NCBI GenBank assembly: GCA_002296055.1
Contig: DBHE01000166.1
Location: 1 to 19,542, forward strand
DNA from: Pseudomonadaceae bacterium UBA836
GTDB taxonomy: Bacteria > Pseudomonadota > Gammaproteobacteria > Pseudomonadales > Pseudomonadaceae
Length of the DNA: 19,542 bases
Reading direction: 5' to 3'
Both the position numbers and the translations under genes were made by a program. Every line of letters begins with the position of its first letter. Positions within the stretch are counted from its first letter, which is position 1. Below the pieces are notes generated by a model. The model was not told where the DNA came from. It was given only the letters and a program-made list of their open reading frames with translations, and did no database searches. Positions 8,246 through 15,107 of the stretch are shown in pieces.

Positions 8246-8728
8246 GTGCCCTCGGTGTATCTGGCCGGCTTCGATGTGTTTCATCCCGACGCGCTGGGGC
8301 GCGGCGACTATCTCAAACAACTGTGCGCCGAGCATGGCCTGCGCGGGCTCTATCCGTTAGATGCGCAGGTGCCGGCCGGCGAGACGCAGCCTGCGCAGTG
8401 GATCTGTCAGGCCAACCTGCAGGCCTTGCGCAGCGCCGATGCGGTGCTCGCCAACCTGGGCCGCTTTCGCGGCGCCGAGCCTGATTCTGGGACGGTGTTC
8501 GAGGTGGGGTTTGCCTGCGCTCTGGGTAAGCCGGTGTGGGCTTACTTTGCGGAGCAGCAACCGCTGATTGAGCAGGTAGACCATGACGAACAGGGATACT
8601 GCGCCGATGGCTTCCTGGTCGAGGACTTTGGTTTGCCGCGTAACTTGATGCTTGCCTGCAGTTGGGTGGGCGCCAGCGAGACGGCCGAAGAGGCCGTGGC
8701 GCAGTTGGCGGATTGGTTGCGGGGCTAG
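8246..8728 (+). CDS. Nucleoside 2-deoxyribosyltransferase family protein
   Basis: The 160-residue product carries the family core: VYLAGFDVF at residues 4-12, SADAVLANLGRFRGAEPDSGTVFEVGFA and GKPVWAY. Glu86 corresponds to the nucleophile that forms the deoxyribosyl-enzyme intermediate, Asp80 sits six residues before it as in the Lactobacillus enzyme, and the N-L-M at 133-135 matches the N-x-M contributed by the neighbouring subunit. Such enzymes swap the base on 2'-deoxynucleosides or hydrolyse the bond. I chose the GTG start because AGGAGA (8235-8240) lies five bases upstream. A TTG at 8225 would add seven residues. It is the last gene of the Mo-hydroxylase operon, an unusual partner. Its stop TAG (8726-8728) overlaps the stop of the convergent gene. 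Confidence 0.87.
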   Translation: MPSVYLAGFDVFHPDALGRGDYLKQLCAEHGLRGLYPLDAQVPAGETQPAQWICQANLQALRSADAVLANLGRFRGAEPDSGTVFEVGFACALGKPVWAYFAEQQPLIEQVDHDEQGYCADGFLVEDFGLPRNLMLACSWVGASETAEEAVAQLADWLRG

Positions 8729-9510
8729 TGAGGCGCCTCGCCGTAGCTATCACCCTCAAACGGCGCCGGCGGGGTGGCGAGTTGGTAGCGCTCAAGGATG
8801 CGTTGCAGCTCGCCTTCGCTACGTAGCTGCTCTAGTGCCTCGGCCCACGCGTTGACCACCTGCTTATCGCTGTCCAGGCTAAAGGCAATGTAAAGCGATG
8901 CCTGCAGCAGCTGAATTGGGATACGCCGTAAGGTGCCCGGTGCAATGGCGAACTGCTCGCTGTAATGCGCCACTCCCGAGTCGGTGTCGCCGACAATGAT
9001 ATCGGTGCGATCGGCCAGCAGCATCTGATACAGCTGCTGGGTGCTCACCGCGCTCTTATCGAGATTCTTAAAGCCCATTGCTTCCAGCCTGGTTGGCACC
9101 AGGCCCGCGTGGCGTGTGGTAATGCGTTGCGCCGTGTGTAATTGGTCGAGTGAGTCGATTGGCGCGGTGGTGCTCAACTGATAGGGATAGATTGCCTCTA
9201 CCAACAGCGGGCCGACCCATTGGTACAACGACTCCCGCTCGGGGGTACGAAACAGCGAAAACAAAATGGTGTGCGGACGCTGCTGCAGCTCTCGCGTTGC
9301 ACGCAGGCTGGGTAGCATCACGATCGGAAAGGCATCCCCGGTACGTTGCATGATGGCGCGCACCACGTCGGCCGCCATTCCCACTACTTCGCCGTCACGT
9401 TGATAGTTGTACGGCGCCCACTCTTCGGTCACTACGCGGTACGGCTGGCCTGTCGCAAGGACGGGGAGGGTTAGTAATAGCAGGGCGATGTACAGGCGCA
9501 CGGCTGTCAC
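8725..9510 (-). CDS. Periplasmic solute-binding protein, family 3 (orphan)
   Basis: The product is 261 residues from a GTG at 9510, preferred because AGGAGA lies just upstream. An ATG at 9561 would add 17 residues in front of the signal peptide. Residues 1-21 form a Sec signal (RLYIALLLLTLPVLATG-Q). The mature part has SBP_bac_3 features: an initial YRVVTEEWAPYNY strand, GMAADVVRAIMQRTG, RTPERESLYQWVGP and the hinge-lobe pattern LLADRTDIIVGDTDSGVAHY. No permease or ATPase gene accompanies it. Orphan proteins of this kind in pseudomonads are often of unknown ligand, and some serve sensing rather than transport. The promoter should lie in 9511-9620, where a CTATGC-ACA-GCATAG dyad sits 39 bases upstream of the start. 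The 3' end is convergent with the deoxyribosyltransferase, the two stops sharing CTAG. Confidence 0.85.
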   Translation of the reverse strand: MTAVRLYIALLLLTLPVLATGQPYRVVTEEWAPYNYQRDGEVVGMAADVVRAIMQRTGDAFPIVMLPSLRATRELQQRPHTILFSLFRTPERESLYQWVGPLLVEAIYPYQLSTTAPIDSLDQLHTAQRITTRHAGLVPTRLEAMGFKNLDKSAVSTQQLYQMLLADRTDIIVGDTDSGVAHYSEQFAIAPGTLRRIPIQLLQASLYIAFSLDSDKQVVNAWAEALEQLRSEGELQRILERYQLATPPAPFEGDSYGEAPH

Positions 9511-9548
9511 AGGGCTCTCCTGTTGCGGTGGTTTGCTTTTGGGAGTCG

Positions 9549-9563
9549 CTATGCACAGCATAG
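9549..9563. promoter_or_regulatory. Perfect dyad CTATGC-ACA-GCATAG upstream of the solute-binding protein gene
   Basis: Six-base perfect arms with a three-base spacer lie 39 bases upstream of the GTG start on the minus strand, in the position expected for an operator overlapping the promoter. No regulator can be assigned. Confidence 0.4.
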
Positions 9564-9589
9564 ACGCTGGCTGGGGGGGTGCCTGAAAC

Positions 9590-9625
9590 CATAGTTTGGC
9601 CGTAGATAGTTATCATAGTCTGGCC
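9590..9625 (+). repeat. Direct repeat CATAGTTTGGCC / CATAGTCTGGCC, 24-base period
   Basis: Two 12-base copies differing at one position lie at 9590-9601 and 9614-9625, with CCATAG (9589-9594) and CTATGG (9631-9636) forming an outer dyad. They lie in the gap upstream of the solute-binding protein gene. They could be tandem regulator sites, or part of the boundary of the lower-GC block to the right. Confidence 0.45.
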
Positions 9626-9654
9626 AAGAGCTATGGGGAGTCGCGCTTTCAGCG

Positions 9655-9810
9655 CCGGCCATCCCGAGCCCATTAGTCTGCCACGGACTTCTTTCGACCG
9701 AGAGGCGCCTATCGCAACTGGCAGGACCCGACCAGAAGCTACCTGGTGTTTCGCTTTGGCAGCAGCCTCAACCGCAATGATGATGTGGCGGAGCGAAGTT
9801 CTCGCCGTTC
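9655..9810 (+). pseudogene. Possible gene remnant of unknown family
   Basis: This part of the 305-base gap between 9511 and 9815 has no intact gene, but one plus-strand frame reads like protein: after a TAG it runs SATDFFRPRGAYRNWQDPT and then RSYLVFRFGSSLNRNDDV, with coding-like third positions. The frame loses sense near 9800, where the LysR 3' end begins. No start codon or ribosome site precedes it. I do not recognise the family; alternating aromatic/polar strands could suit a beta-rich envelope protein. It may be what remains of a gene disrupted when the block to the right arrived. An uncertain call. Confidence 0.3.
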
Positions 9811-9815
9811 GCGAG

Positions 9816-10751
9816 TTACCAGCTGCTGGACTCTGTGCGCAGCAGATCAATTAGCTCACGCAGACCGGGTGGCATTTGTCGCCGACCGGGGTAATAGATA
9901 TAGAACGGGGGCTCGATAGGTGCCCAGTCTGGTAGTACGACTTGAAGCAGGCCTCTTCGGAGCTCGTCTGCGATCCGTTCTTCCAAGCAGTACGTAATAC
10001 CCCTATCTGCAAGGGCCATCTGAATACCGAACTCTGTTTCGTTCACACAAAGCTGACCTGGCACTTCAACAGTCCGGTGCTCGCCTCCTTTCTCGAAGTC
10101 CCAGCGATAGATTACGCCTTGGCCGGTTCGAATCTGAATGCAGTTATGGTTCTTGAGGTCTTCCGGCACCACGATTGGCGATGTCCGGTTGAGGTAACGA
10201 GGTGAGGCGGCAGCCACCCAGCGCAACCTGCTGCTGATGGGGACAGCAATGAAGTCTTCCGGAATCGTTCCCCCATAGCGGATGCCAGCATCAAACCCTG
10301 CTGCCAATACGTCCACCATTCGGTCATCTACTGCGACCTCGACCGACACGTCCGGATAGGCCTCCAAGTACTTTGGCAGCCACCGAGTGAAGAGTAAGTC
10401 TGCGCCGTCACGTAGAACATTTATTCTCAGACGCCCTGCGGGCCTGTCGCGGTGCTGATTAACCTCTGCCAGCGCCCCACCAATCTCCTGAAATCCAACT
10501 GCCAAACGCTTGGCTAAGGCTGCTCCAGCGTCTGTAGCGGAGACAGTGCGGCTTGTCCGGTTTAGCAGCCTCACGCCTAGGCGGTTCTCCAGATTTCGAA
10601 TGGAGTGGCTAAGTGCGGAGGTCGTGATGCCAAGCTCAACGGCTGCTTTGGAAAAGCTGCGATGGCTCTCTACCGCAAGAAAGGAATTCAAATCAGCCAA
10701 GTCCGCTCTTGAGAGTTTTGTGGTCGGGAGTACTGGCATAGTGGTGCCCAT
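9816..10751 (-). CDS. LysR-family transcriptional regulator of the metallophosphoesterase-SDR-MFS-AKR cluster
   Basis: The protein is 311 residues with an N-terminal winged helix-turn-helix (about residues 15-75: LADLNSFLAVESHRSFSKAAVELGITTSALSHSIRNLE, then LLNRTSRTVSATDAG) and a LysR substrate-binding domain (GRLRINVLRDGADLLF, FDAGIRYGG, CIQIRTGQG). A second ATG four codons in is equally possible, and neither has a clear ribosome site. It is divergent from the four-gene set starting at 10876, and a TTGAGT-TCC-ACTCAA dyad lies directly upstream of its start, as expected for an autoregulated LysR protein. It most resembles the subgroup of PBP2-CrgA-like regulators near oxidoreductase and MFS genes. 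The inducer is unknown. Base composition is lower in GC than in the genes to the left. Confidence 0.92.
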   Translation of the reverse strand: MGTTMPVLPTTKLSRADLADLNSFLAVESHRSFSKAAVELGITTSALSHSIRNLENRLGVRLLNRTSRTVSATDAGAALAKRLAVGFQEIGGALAEVNQHRDRPAGRLRINVLRDGADLLFTRWLPKYLEAYPDVSVEVAVDDRMVDVLAAGFDAGIRYGGTIPEDFIAVPISSRLRWVAAASPRYLNRTSPIVVPEDLKNHNCIQIRTGQGVIYRWDFEKGGEHRTVEVPGQLCVNETEFGIQMALADRGITYCLEERIADELRRGLLQVVLPDWAPIEPPFYIYYPGRRQMPPGLRELIDLLRTESSSW

Positions 10752-10755
10752 TTAG

Positions 10756-10770
10756 TTGAGTTCCACTCAA
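10756..10770. promoter_or_regulatory. LysR-type operator TTGAGT-TCC-ACTCAA
   Basis: A perfect 6-bp dyad with a three-base spacer contains the T-N11-A pattern (T10757 to A10769) typical of LysR boxes. It starts five bases upstream of the LysR start codon in the divergent gap, so it could govern both the regulator and the rightward operon. Confidence 0.55.
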
Positions 10771-10875
10771 TGATACATGGATAAAGTCTAAACGAATGGC
10801 GAAAAAACAAGGCGTATGATTAATCAGGCTCAACAATCTTGAATCTGATCCCGCAGTCCTTGGAAGAGTTTAGCC

Positions 10876-12006
10876 GTGTTCCACCTCTATCTTGGTTTTG
10901 CTTACCTCTATGTTCTTTGGCGCTTCGTCGTCCCGTTACCGCTGTCGAGGGGCGGACGCGCTCTGCTGGCTGTCATCCTGCTCGCGGCATCGCAATACCA
11001 CCTGATTCAGATTTGGGTGTTCGGAACGATGTTCTCGCCAGAGATGCCTCGGTGGGCAGTTCTGATCGCCGGTTGGGCTTTTTGCTCGTTCGTTCTGTTG
11101 TTTGTATTCGTGGTGCTGGCAGATGTGGTCGCAGCAGTCTTGGCTGCCTTACGCATCCATGTGGCTAAACCGCTGATGAGGCTGCGTAGCCGGATCGTCG
11201 TCGCAGTGCTCGCCGGCACCTTGGCTGCGCTCGGCGTGAGTCAGGCAACGCTGGTGCCCAATGTTCGCACCGTCGAAGTCAGGATCAAGAATCTACCGCC
11301 AGAACTGGATAGGCTTCGCGTGGTGCAGTTGACAGATCTGCACATAAGCAGACTCTTTCAAGCGCCTTGGGTGGCTGCGGTTGTTGCTCGTACCAATGCG
11401 CTCGATCCCGATCTGATTGTTGTTACAGGCGATCTGATTGATGGGACAACTACTGATCGTAAGCTCGATGTGGCTCCTCTGGCCGGGCTGAAGGCTCGCC
11501 TCGGCATCATCGGTATTCCGGGCAATCATGAGTACTACTTCCACGAGCCTCAGTGGCACGCCGAATTCGAACGCCTCGGCATACAGATGGTTCTGAACGA
11601 GCACTTGGTGATTGGAGAAGGGAGCGAGTCGCTGGTCATAGCCGGTGTCACCGACGAAGCCGCTACTCAATTCGGGATGGCTGGGCCAGACCTAAATGCT
11701 GCGCTCAGGGGAGCGCCGGAAATGGCGCCAATCATTCTCCTTAAGCATCGACCAGCCGGTGCAGCTCGCTCCGCCCAAGCAGGAGTTGCACTTCAGCTTT
11801 CCGGCCACACCCACGGCGGAATGATCAAAGGGCTGGGTCAGCTGGGCCGCTTTGCCAACGAAGGCTTCGTCTCCGGTGCCTACCAGCTGGGCGCGATGAC
11901 GCTCTACACAAGCAATGGAGCTGGCCTCTGGAATGGATTCCCCATTCGTCTCGGCGTGCCAGCTGAGATCACCGAACTCATTCTTCGCGTGGATTCGTCC
12001 ACCTAA
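10876..12006 (+). CDS. Membrane-anchored metallophosphoesterase (YkuE-like calcineurin family)
   Basis: The product is 376 residues from a GTG, chosen because GGAAGAG (10862-10868) lies at correct spacing. The first 125 residues hold about four hydrophobic segments (near 3-22, 28-48, 60-91 and 106-123). A cytoplasm- or periplasm-facing metallophosphoesterase domain follows, with the full metal-binding set: D154-L-H156 (QLTDLHIS), G185-D186 (TGDLIDG), G216-N217-H218-E219, H291 (KHRP) and G310-H311-T-H313. The terminal NGAGLWNGFPIRLGVPAEI is typical of YkuE-like proteins, which bind two metals and cleave phosphoesters such as UDP-sugar lipids or nucleotides. It is probably the first gene of the rightward set controlled by the divergent LysR. 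A membrane phosphoesterase is an odd partner for the two reductases and the exporter that follow. Confidence 0.9.
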   Translation: MFHLYLGFAYLYVLWRFVVPLPLSRGGRALLAVILLAASQYHLIQIWVFGTMFSPEMPRWAVLIAGWAFCSFVLLFVFVVLADVVAAVLAALRIHVAKPLMRLRSRIVVAVLAGTLAALGVSQATLVPNVRTVEVRIKNLPPELDRLRVVQLTDLHISRLFQAPWVAAVVARTNALDPDLIVVTGDLIDGTTTDRKLDVAPLAGLKARLGIIGIPGNHEYYFHEPQWHAEFERLGIQMVLNEHLVIGEGSESLVIAGVTDEAATQFGMAGPDLNAALRGAPEMAPIILLKHRPAGAARSAQAGVALQLSGHTHGGMIKGLGQLGRFANEGFVSGAYQLGAMTLYTSNGAGLWNGFPIRLGVPAEITELILRVDSST

Positions 12007-12027
12007 TCCCAACCAAGGAGATTTCCC

Positions 12028-12891
12028 ATGGATCATCCAGCTATCTGCCAGAACAGAGTTGCGGTCATCACCGGAGCCGCAGTCGGGATTGGCTTCGCAA
12101 TTGCCAGTCGCCTTTGCCAATTGGGCATGAAGGTTGTCCTGTTCGATAAGGATCAGAACGCTCTCGACGCTGCAGTACTCTCGCTGTATCGCAGGAATGC
12201 CGATGCTCAAGTGACCACCGTCACTGGGGATGTAACCTCTGCAAGCGCTTTGCAGGAACTGTTTACCGTTGCCCGCGGACTCGGCGATGTCTCCATGGTG
12301 GTCAACAACGCCGCGATTCTGAAAGGGGCTGGCCCTTGGTCCGACCAAGAGCAGTGGCGCAAAACGATGGAGGTAAACTTCTGGGCTGTATTGGCAGTGC
12401 AGCAATTGTTTGTCGAATATCTGCTCGAGCAGGACTTTCCTGCTGCAGTAGTGAGTGTTGGGTCCAAGGAAGGCATTACTACTCCTCCTGGGAACACCGC
12501 CTACTCTGTCTCGAAGGTTGCAGTGAAAGTGCTGACAGAGCATCTGGAGCACGAGCTGCGTGAGCGTACGTCTGGTCGCGTATCTGCCCATTTGCTGATA
12601 CCCGGCTACACGTTCACACCGATGAACTTTCCAGGCATCAGTGCCGACTCAGCAAAGCCCAGCGCTCCTTGGACCGCCGATCAAGTTGCCAATCGCTTGC
12701 TGGAGGGGTTGGCACGTAGCGATTTCTACATCTTCTGTGAGGACAACGAAGTCAGCCGCGAACTGGATCAGCGCCGCATGCAGTGGAATGCTGACGACCT
12801 TATCCAAAACCGGCCTGCGTTATCACGGTGGCACCCTGAGTACCGCAAGCAGTTCAAAGCATACATCGCTGATGTGGCCCCGCCGCAGTAA
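12028..12891 (+). CDS. Short-chain dehydrogenase/reductase (SDR)
   Basis: A classical SDR of 287 residues. The dinucleotide-binding motif T15-G16-x3-G20-I-G22 follows VAVI; Asp40 at the end of the second strand suggests NAD(H) preference, although lysine follows it. NNAA begins at residue 93. The catalytic residues are Ser143 or Ser146 (VVSVGSKEG) and Tyr159-x3-Lys163 (YSVSK), with a helix-4 Asn at 117. A C-terminal extension of about 40 residues (EYRKQFKAYIADVAPPQ) is longer than the 250-residue norm. AAGGAG precedes the ATG and only 21 bases separate it from the metallophosphoesterase gene, so co-transcription is likely. It should reduce a carbonyl or oxidise an alcohol in the cytoplasm. 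The substrate is unknown. Confidence 0.9.
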   Translation: MDHPAICQNRVAVITGAAVGIGFAIASRLCQLGMKVVLFDKDQNALDAAVLSLYRRNADAQVTTVTGDVTSASALQELFTVARGLGDVSMVVNNAAILKGAGPWSDQEQWRKTMEVNFWAVLAVQQLFVEYLLEQDFPAAVVSVGSKEGITTPPGNTAYSVSKVAVKVLTEHLEHELRERTSGRVSAHLLIPGYTFTPMNFPGISADSAKPSAPWTADQVANRLLEGLARSDFYIFCEDNEVSRELDQRRMQWNADDLIQNRPALSRWHPEYRKQFKAYIADVAPPQ

Positions 12892-12985
12892 GGCCATCGA
12901 AGTGCGCTGAAGCGCAGCAACCTCTTACTACTCCCTTGTACGGCTCACCCTTTGCAGGTGTGGGCATCTTTTTCCGAGAGTTTTC

Positions 12986-14224
12986 ATGGCCACGATATCA
13001 AGTGCTTCACCGCACTCCTCAGGCAGTTCAGAAGTTCACGCTCCGCATGGTGTAGCAACCGCAATCGTTACCCTCGGGCTTGGAGGCCTTTTCATCGGCA
13101 CCGGTGAGTTCGTTTCGATGAGTCTTTTACCTGGCCTTGCCGAAAGCACAGGCGTGTCCATACCCTCCGCAGGCAGCTATATCAGCGCCTATGCGCTGGG
13201 TGTTGTAGTTGGCGCCCCTTTGATCGCAATTCTGGCCGCACGTCGGCCTCGAAAAGTACTTCTGATTGCTCTCATTGCATTGTTCGCCGCCGGCTACGCA
13301 GCCAGTGCCGTAGCATGGAACCACTTCAGCCTTCTGGGAGCTCGCTTTCTGTCCGGATTACCTCATGGGGCATACTACGGAGTCGCCTGTTTGGTGGCTG
13401 CTGCCATGGTAGGCGATGGGCGAAAGGCTCAAGCGGCTGGATACGTAATGGCTGGTCTGGCCGCCGCCAACGTAATCGGTGTGCCCGCAGCGACCTGGAT
13501 AGGTCAGGCGTTCGGATGGAGAACAGCTTTTGGGGCTCTCGCTACAGCCGGTATGGCGACAATGCTTCTGTTCTGGCGCTACGTTCCAGCGGTACCACGG
13601 GATCCAAAAGCCAGTCCGAAGGCGGAGATGAGCGGACTCAAGCGGCCATTGATATGGCTGACGCTGGCTACTGCCTCAATTGGCTTCGGCGGTATGTTCG
13701 CGGTGTATAGCTACATCACTCCGACGCTGACCGAAGTGACAGGCTTCTCGCCCGGTCATGTCCCGATGGTGCTGGCCTTTTGGGGCGTCGGCATGATCAC
13801 GGGCAACCTGGTTGGTGGCTGGTTAGCGGATCGCGGACTTATTCGAGCCATCTTCGCCATCATGGTCTGGAACGTGATTTTTCTGGCGTTGTTCTCTCTA
13901 TTTGCGTCCTCGAAGGGCGGGACGCTCGCAGTCCTGTTCCTAGTCGGTTGTGGCTTCGCTCTGGTACCCGCGTTACAGGTGCGTTTGATGAATGTTGCCG
14001 GAGAGGCGCAGACCCTTGCTGCCGCCCTCAATCATAGCGCTTTCAACATTTCAAACGCGGTAGGAGCGAGTCTCGGAGGAATCTCTGTCGCCCTGGGTCT
14101 GGGCTGGTCATCAACGGGTTGGGTTGGAGCCCTACTAGCGCTGTTGGGCATCGGGGCGATGGCGATTTCCCTGATGGTGGAAAGAGCGACAAGCACCGCA
14201 TCCCAACGAAGCCTGCCCCTTTGA
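12986..14224 (+). CDS. MFS transporter, DHA1-type drug/sugar efflux family
   Basis: The protein is 412 residues with about twelve hydrophobic segments after a short polar N-terminus (residues 1-22, rich in Ser and His). The DHA1/AraJ-like pattern includes GGLFIGTGEFVSMSLLPGLA in the first helices, SAYALGVVVGAPLIAILAAR followed by RRPRK in the loop after helix 2 (motif A position), and GARFLSGLPHGAYYGVA in helix 4. This group contains arabinose, chloramphenicol and purine exporters such as YdhP and AraJ. GAGAG precedes the ATG. The 94-base gap after the SDR holds only a small TGCGCT-GA-AGCGCA dyad (12903-12916). Together with two reductases it suggests export or detoxification of a small carbonyl-containing compound. 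The specificity cannot be read. Confidence 0.9.
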   Translation: MATISSASPHSSGSSEVHAPHGVATAIVTLGLGGLFIGTGEFVSMSLLPGLAESTGVSIPSAGSYISAYALGVVVGAPLIAILAARRPRKVLLIALIALFAAGYAASAVAWNHFSLLGARFLSGLPHGAYYGVACLVAAAMVGDGRKAQAAGYVMAGLAAANVIGVPAATWIGQAFGWRTAFGALATAGMATMLLFWRYVPAVPRDPKASPKAEMSGLKRPLIWLTLATASIGFGGMFAVYSYITPTLTEVTGFSPGHVPMVLAFWGVGMITGNLVGGWLADRGLIRAIFAIMVWNVIFLALFSLFASSKGGTLAVLFLVGCGFALVPALQVRLMNVAGEAQTLAAALNHSAFNISNAVGASLGGISVALGLGWSSTGWVGALLALLGIGAMAISLMVERATSTASQRSLPL

Positions 14225-14279
14225 GCAAAGAGCTCCCCGATGTTTCCCGGAAACACTTTCTACACCTGGTGAGGTAACT

Positions 14280-15107
14280 ATGACGAACCATCAAGCTATG
14301 ATCGAGCTATCCTACGGGAACCTGATTCCTCAACTGGGCCTAGGCGTTTGGAAAGCGAGTCAAGAGCAAGCTCGTGCAGCTGTCAGCCAGGCGCTGCAGA
14401 TCGGATACCGCCACATTGATACCGCTTCGGTCTATGAGAACGAGGAAGGTGTTGGAGCAGGCCTGCGTGACTCCGGTGTCGATCGTGACGAGGTTTTTGT
14501 CACGACAAAGATCTGGAACGCTGACCAAGGGTTTGCACCCTCAGGAAAAGCTCTAGACGAGAGCCTAGCTAGGCTGAAGCTGGAGTACGTCGACTTGCTA
14601 CTCATTCACTGGCCGGCCCCGGCAAAAGAATTGTTCGTTGATACCTGGCAGGCAATGATCGAGGCGAAGAAGCAAGGAAAAGCGCGCTCCATTGGCGTTT
14701 CGAACTTCAACCCAGATCACCTGCAGCGTTTGATACAAGAGACAGGCGTTGCCCCAGTGTTGAACCAGATCGAGCTGCACCCCTACTTCCAGCAGCCCGG
14801 CCTGCGCCGCACTAACGCCGAGCTAGGAATTTGCACCGAGTCCTGGAGCCCTCTGGCGCAGGGGAAAGCACTCAATGATCCACTGGTTCGCGAAATCGCT
14901 GCCAAGCATGGCCGCACGTGCTCTCAGGTCATCATCCGCTGGCATGTGCAGCTCGGCCTGGTGGTTATTCCTAAGTCTGTAACAGACGCTCGCATACGAG
15001 AAAACTACCTGGTATTCGACTTTGAATTGTCTGCCCATGAGATGTTGGCAATCGCATCCCTAGATAAGGGAATCCGCTTGGGACCAGATCCCGTCTTGCT
15101 CGAGTAA
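14280..15107 (+). CDS. Aldo/keto reductase (2,5-diketo-gluconate reductase-like)
   Basis: The product is 275 residues, the usual size for bacterial AKR5-type enzymes. The catalytic tetrad is complete: Asp47 (RHIDTA), Tyr52 (SVYENEEGVG), Lys77 (VTTKIWN) and His110 (LLIHWP). The cofactor-contacting segments GVSNF, NQIELHPYFQQ and VIPKSV are present, indicating NADPH use. It reduces aldehydes or ketones in the cytoplasm; DkgA/DkgB-like enzymes act on diketogluconate and methylglyoxal. GAGG is five bases before the ATG, and the gap to the MFS gene is 55 bases. It closes the LysR-linked cluster. A weak AAAGC-TGAC-GCTTT stem (15135-15148) downstream is the only terminator-like element I see. Codon use is less GC-biased than in the left-hand operon. 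Confidence 0.92.
   Translation: MTNHQAMIELSYGNLIPQLGLGVWKASQEQARAAVSQALQIGYRHIDTASVYENEEGVGAGLRDSGVDRDEVFVTTKIWNADQGFAPSGKALDESLARLKLEYVDLLLIHWPAPAKELFVDTWQAMIEAKKQGKARSIGVSNFNPDHLQRLIQETGVAPVLNQIELHPYFQQPGLRRTNAELGICTESWSPLAQGKALNDPLVREIAAKHGRTCSQVIIRWHVQLGLVVIPKSVTDARIRENYLVFDFELSAHEMLAIASLDKGIRLGPDPVLLE

Noticed and set aside
9395..9850. Minus-strand open frame of 151 codons in the gap before the solute-binding protein gene
   Set aside because: Overlaps the signal-peptide region of the real gene in another frame, has no ribosome site and a low-complexity Arg/Pro-rich product.
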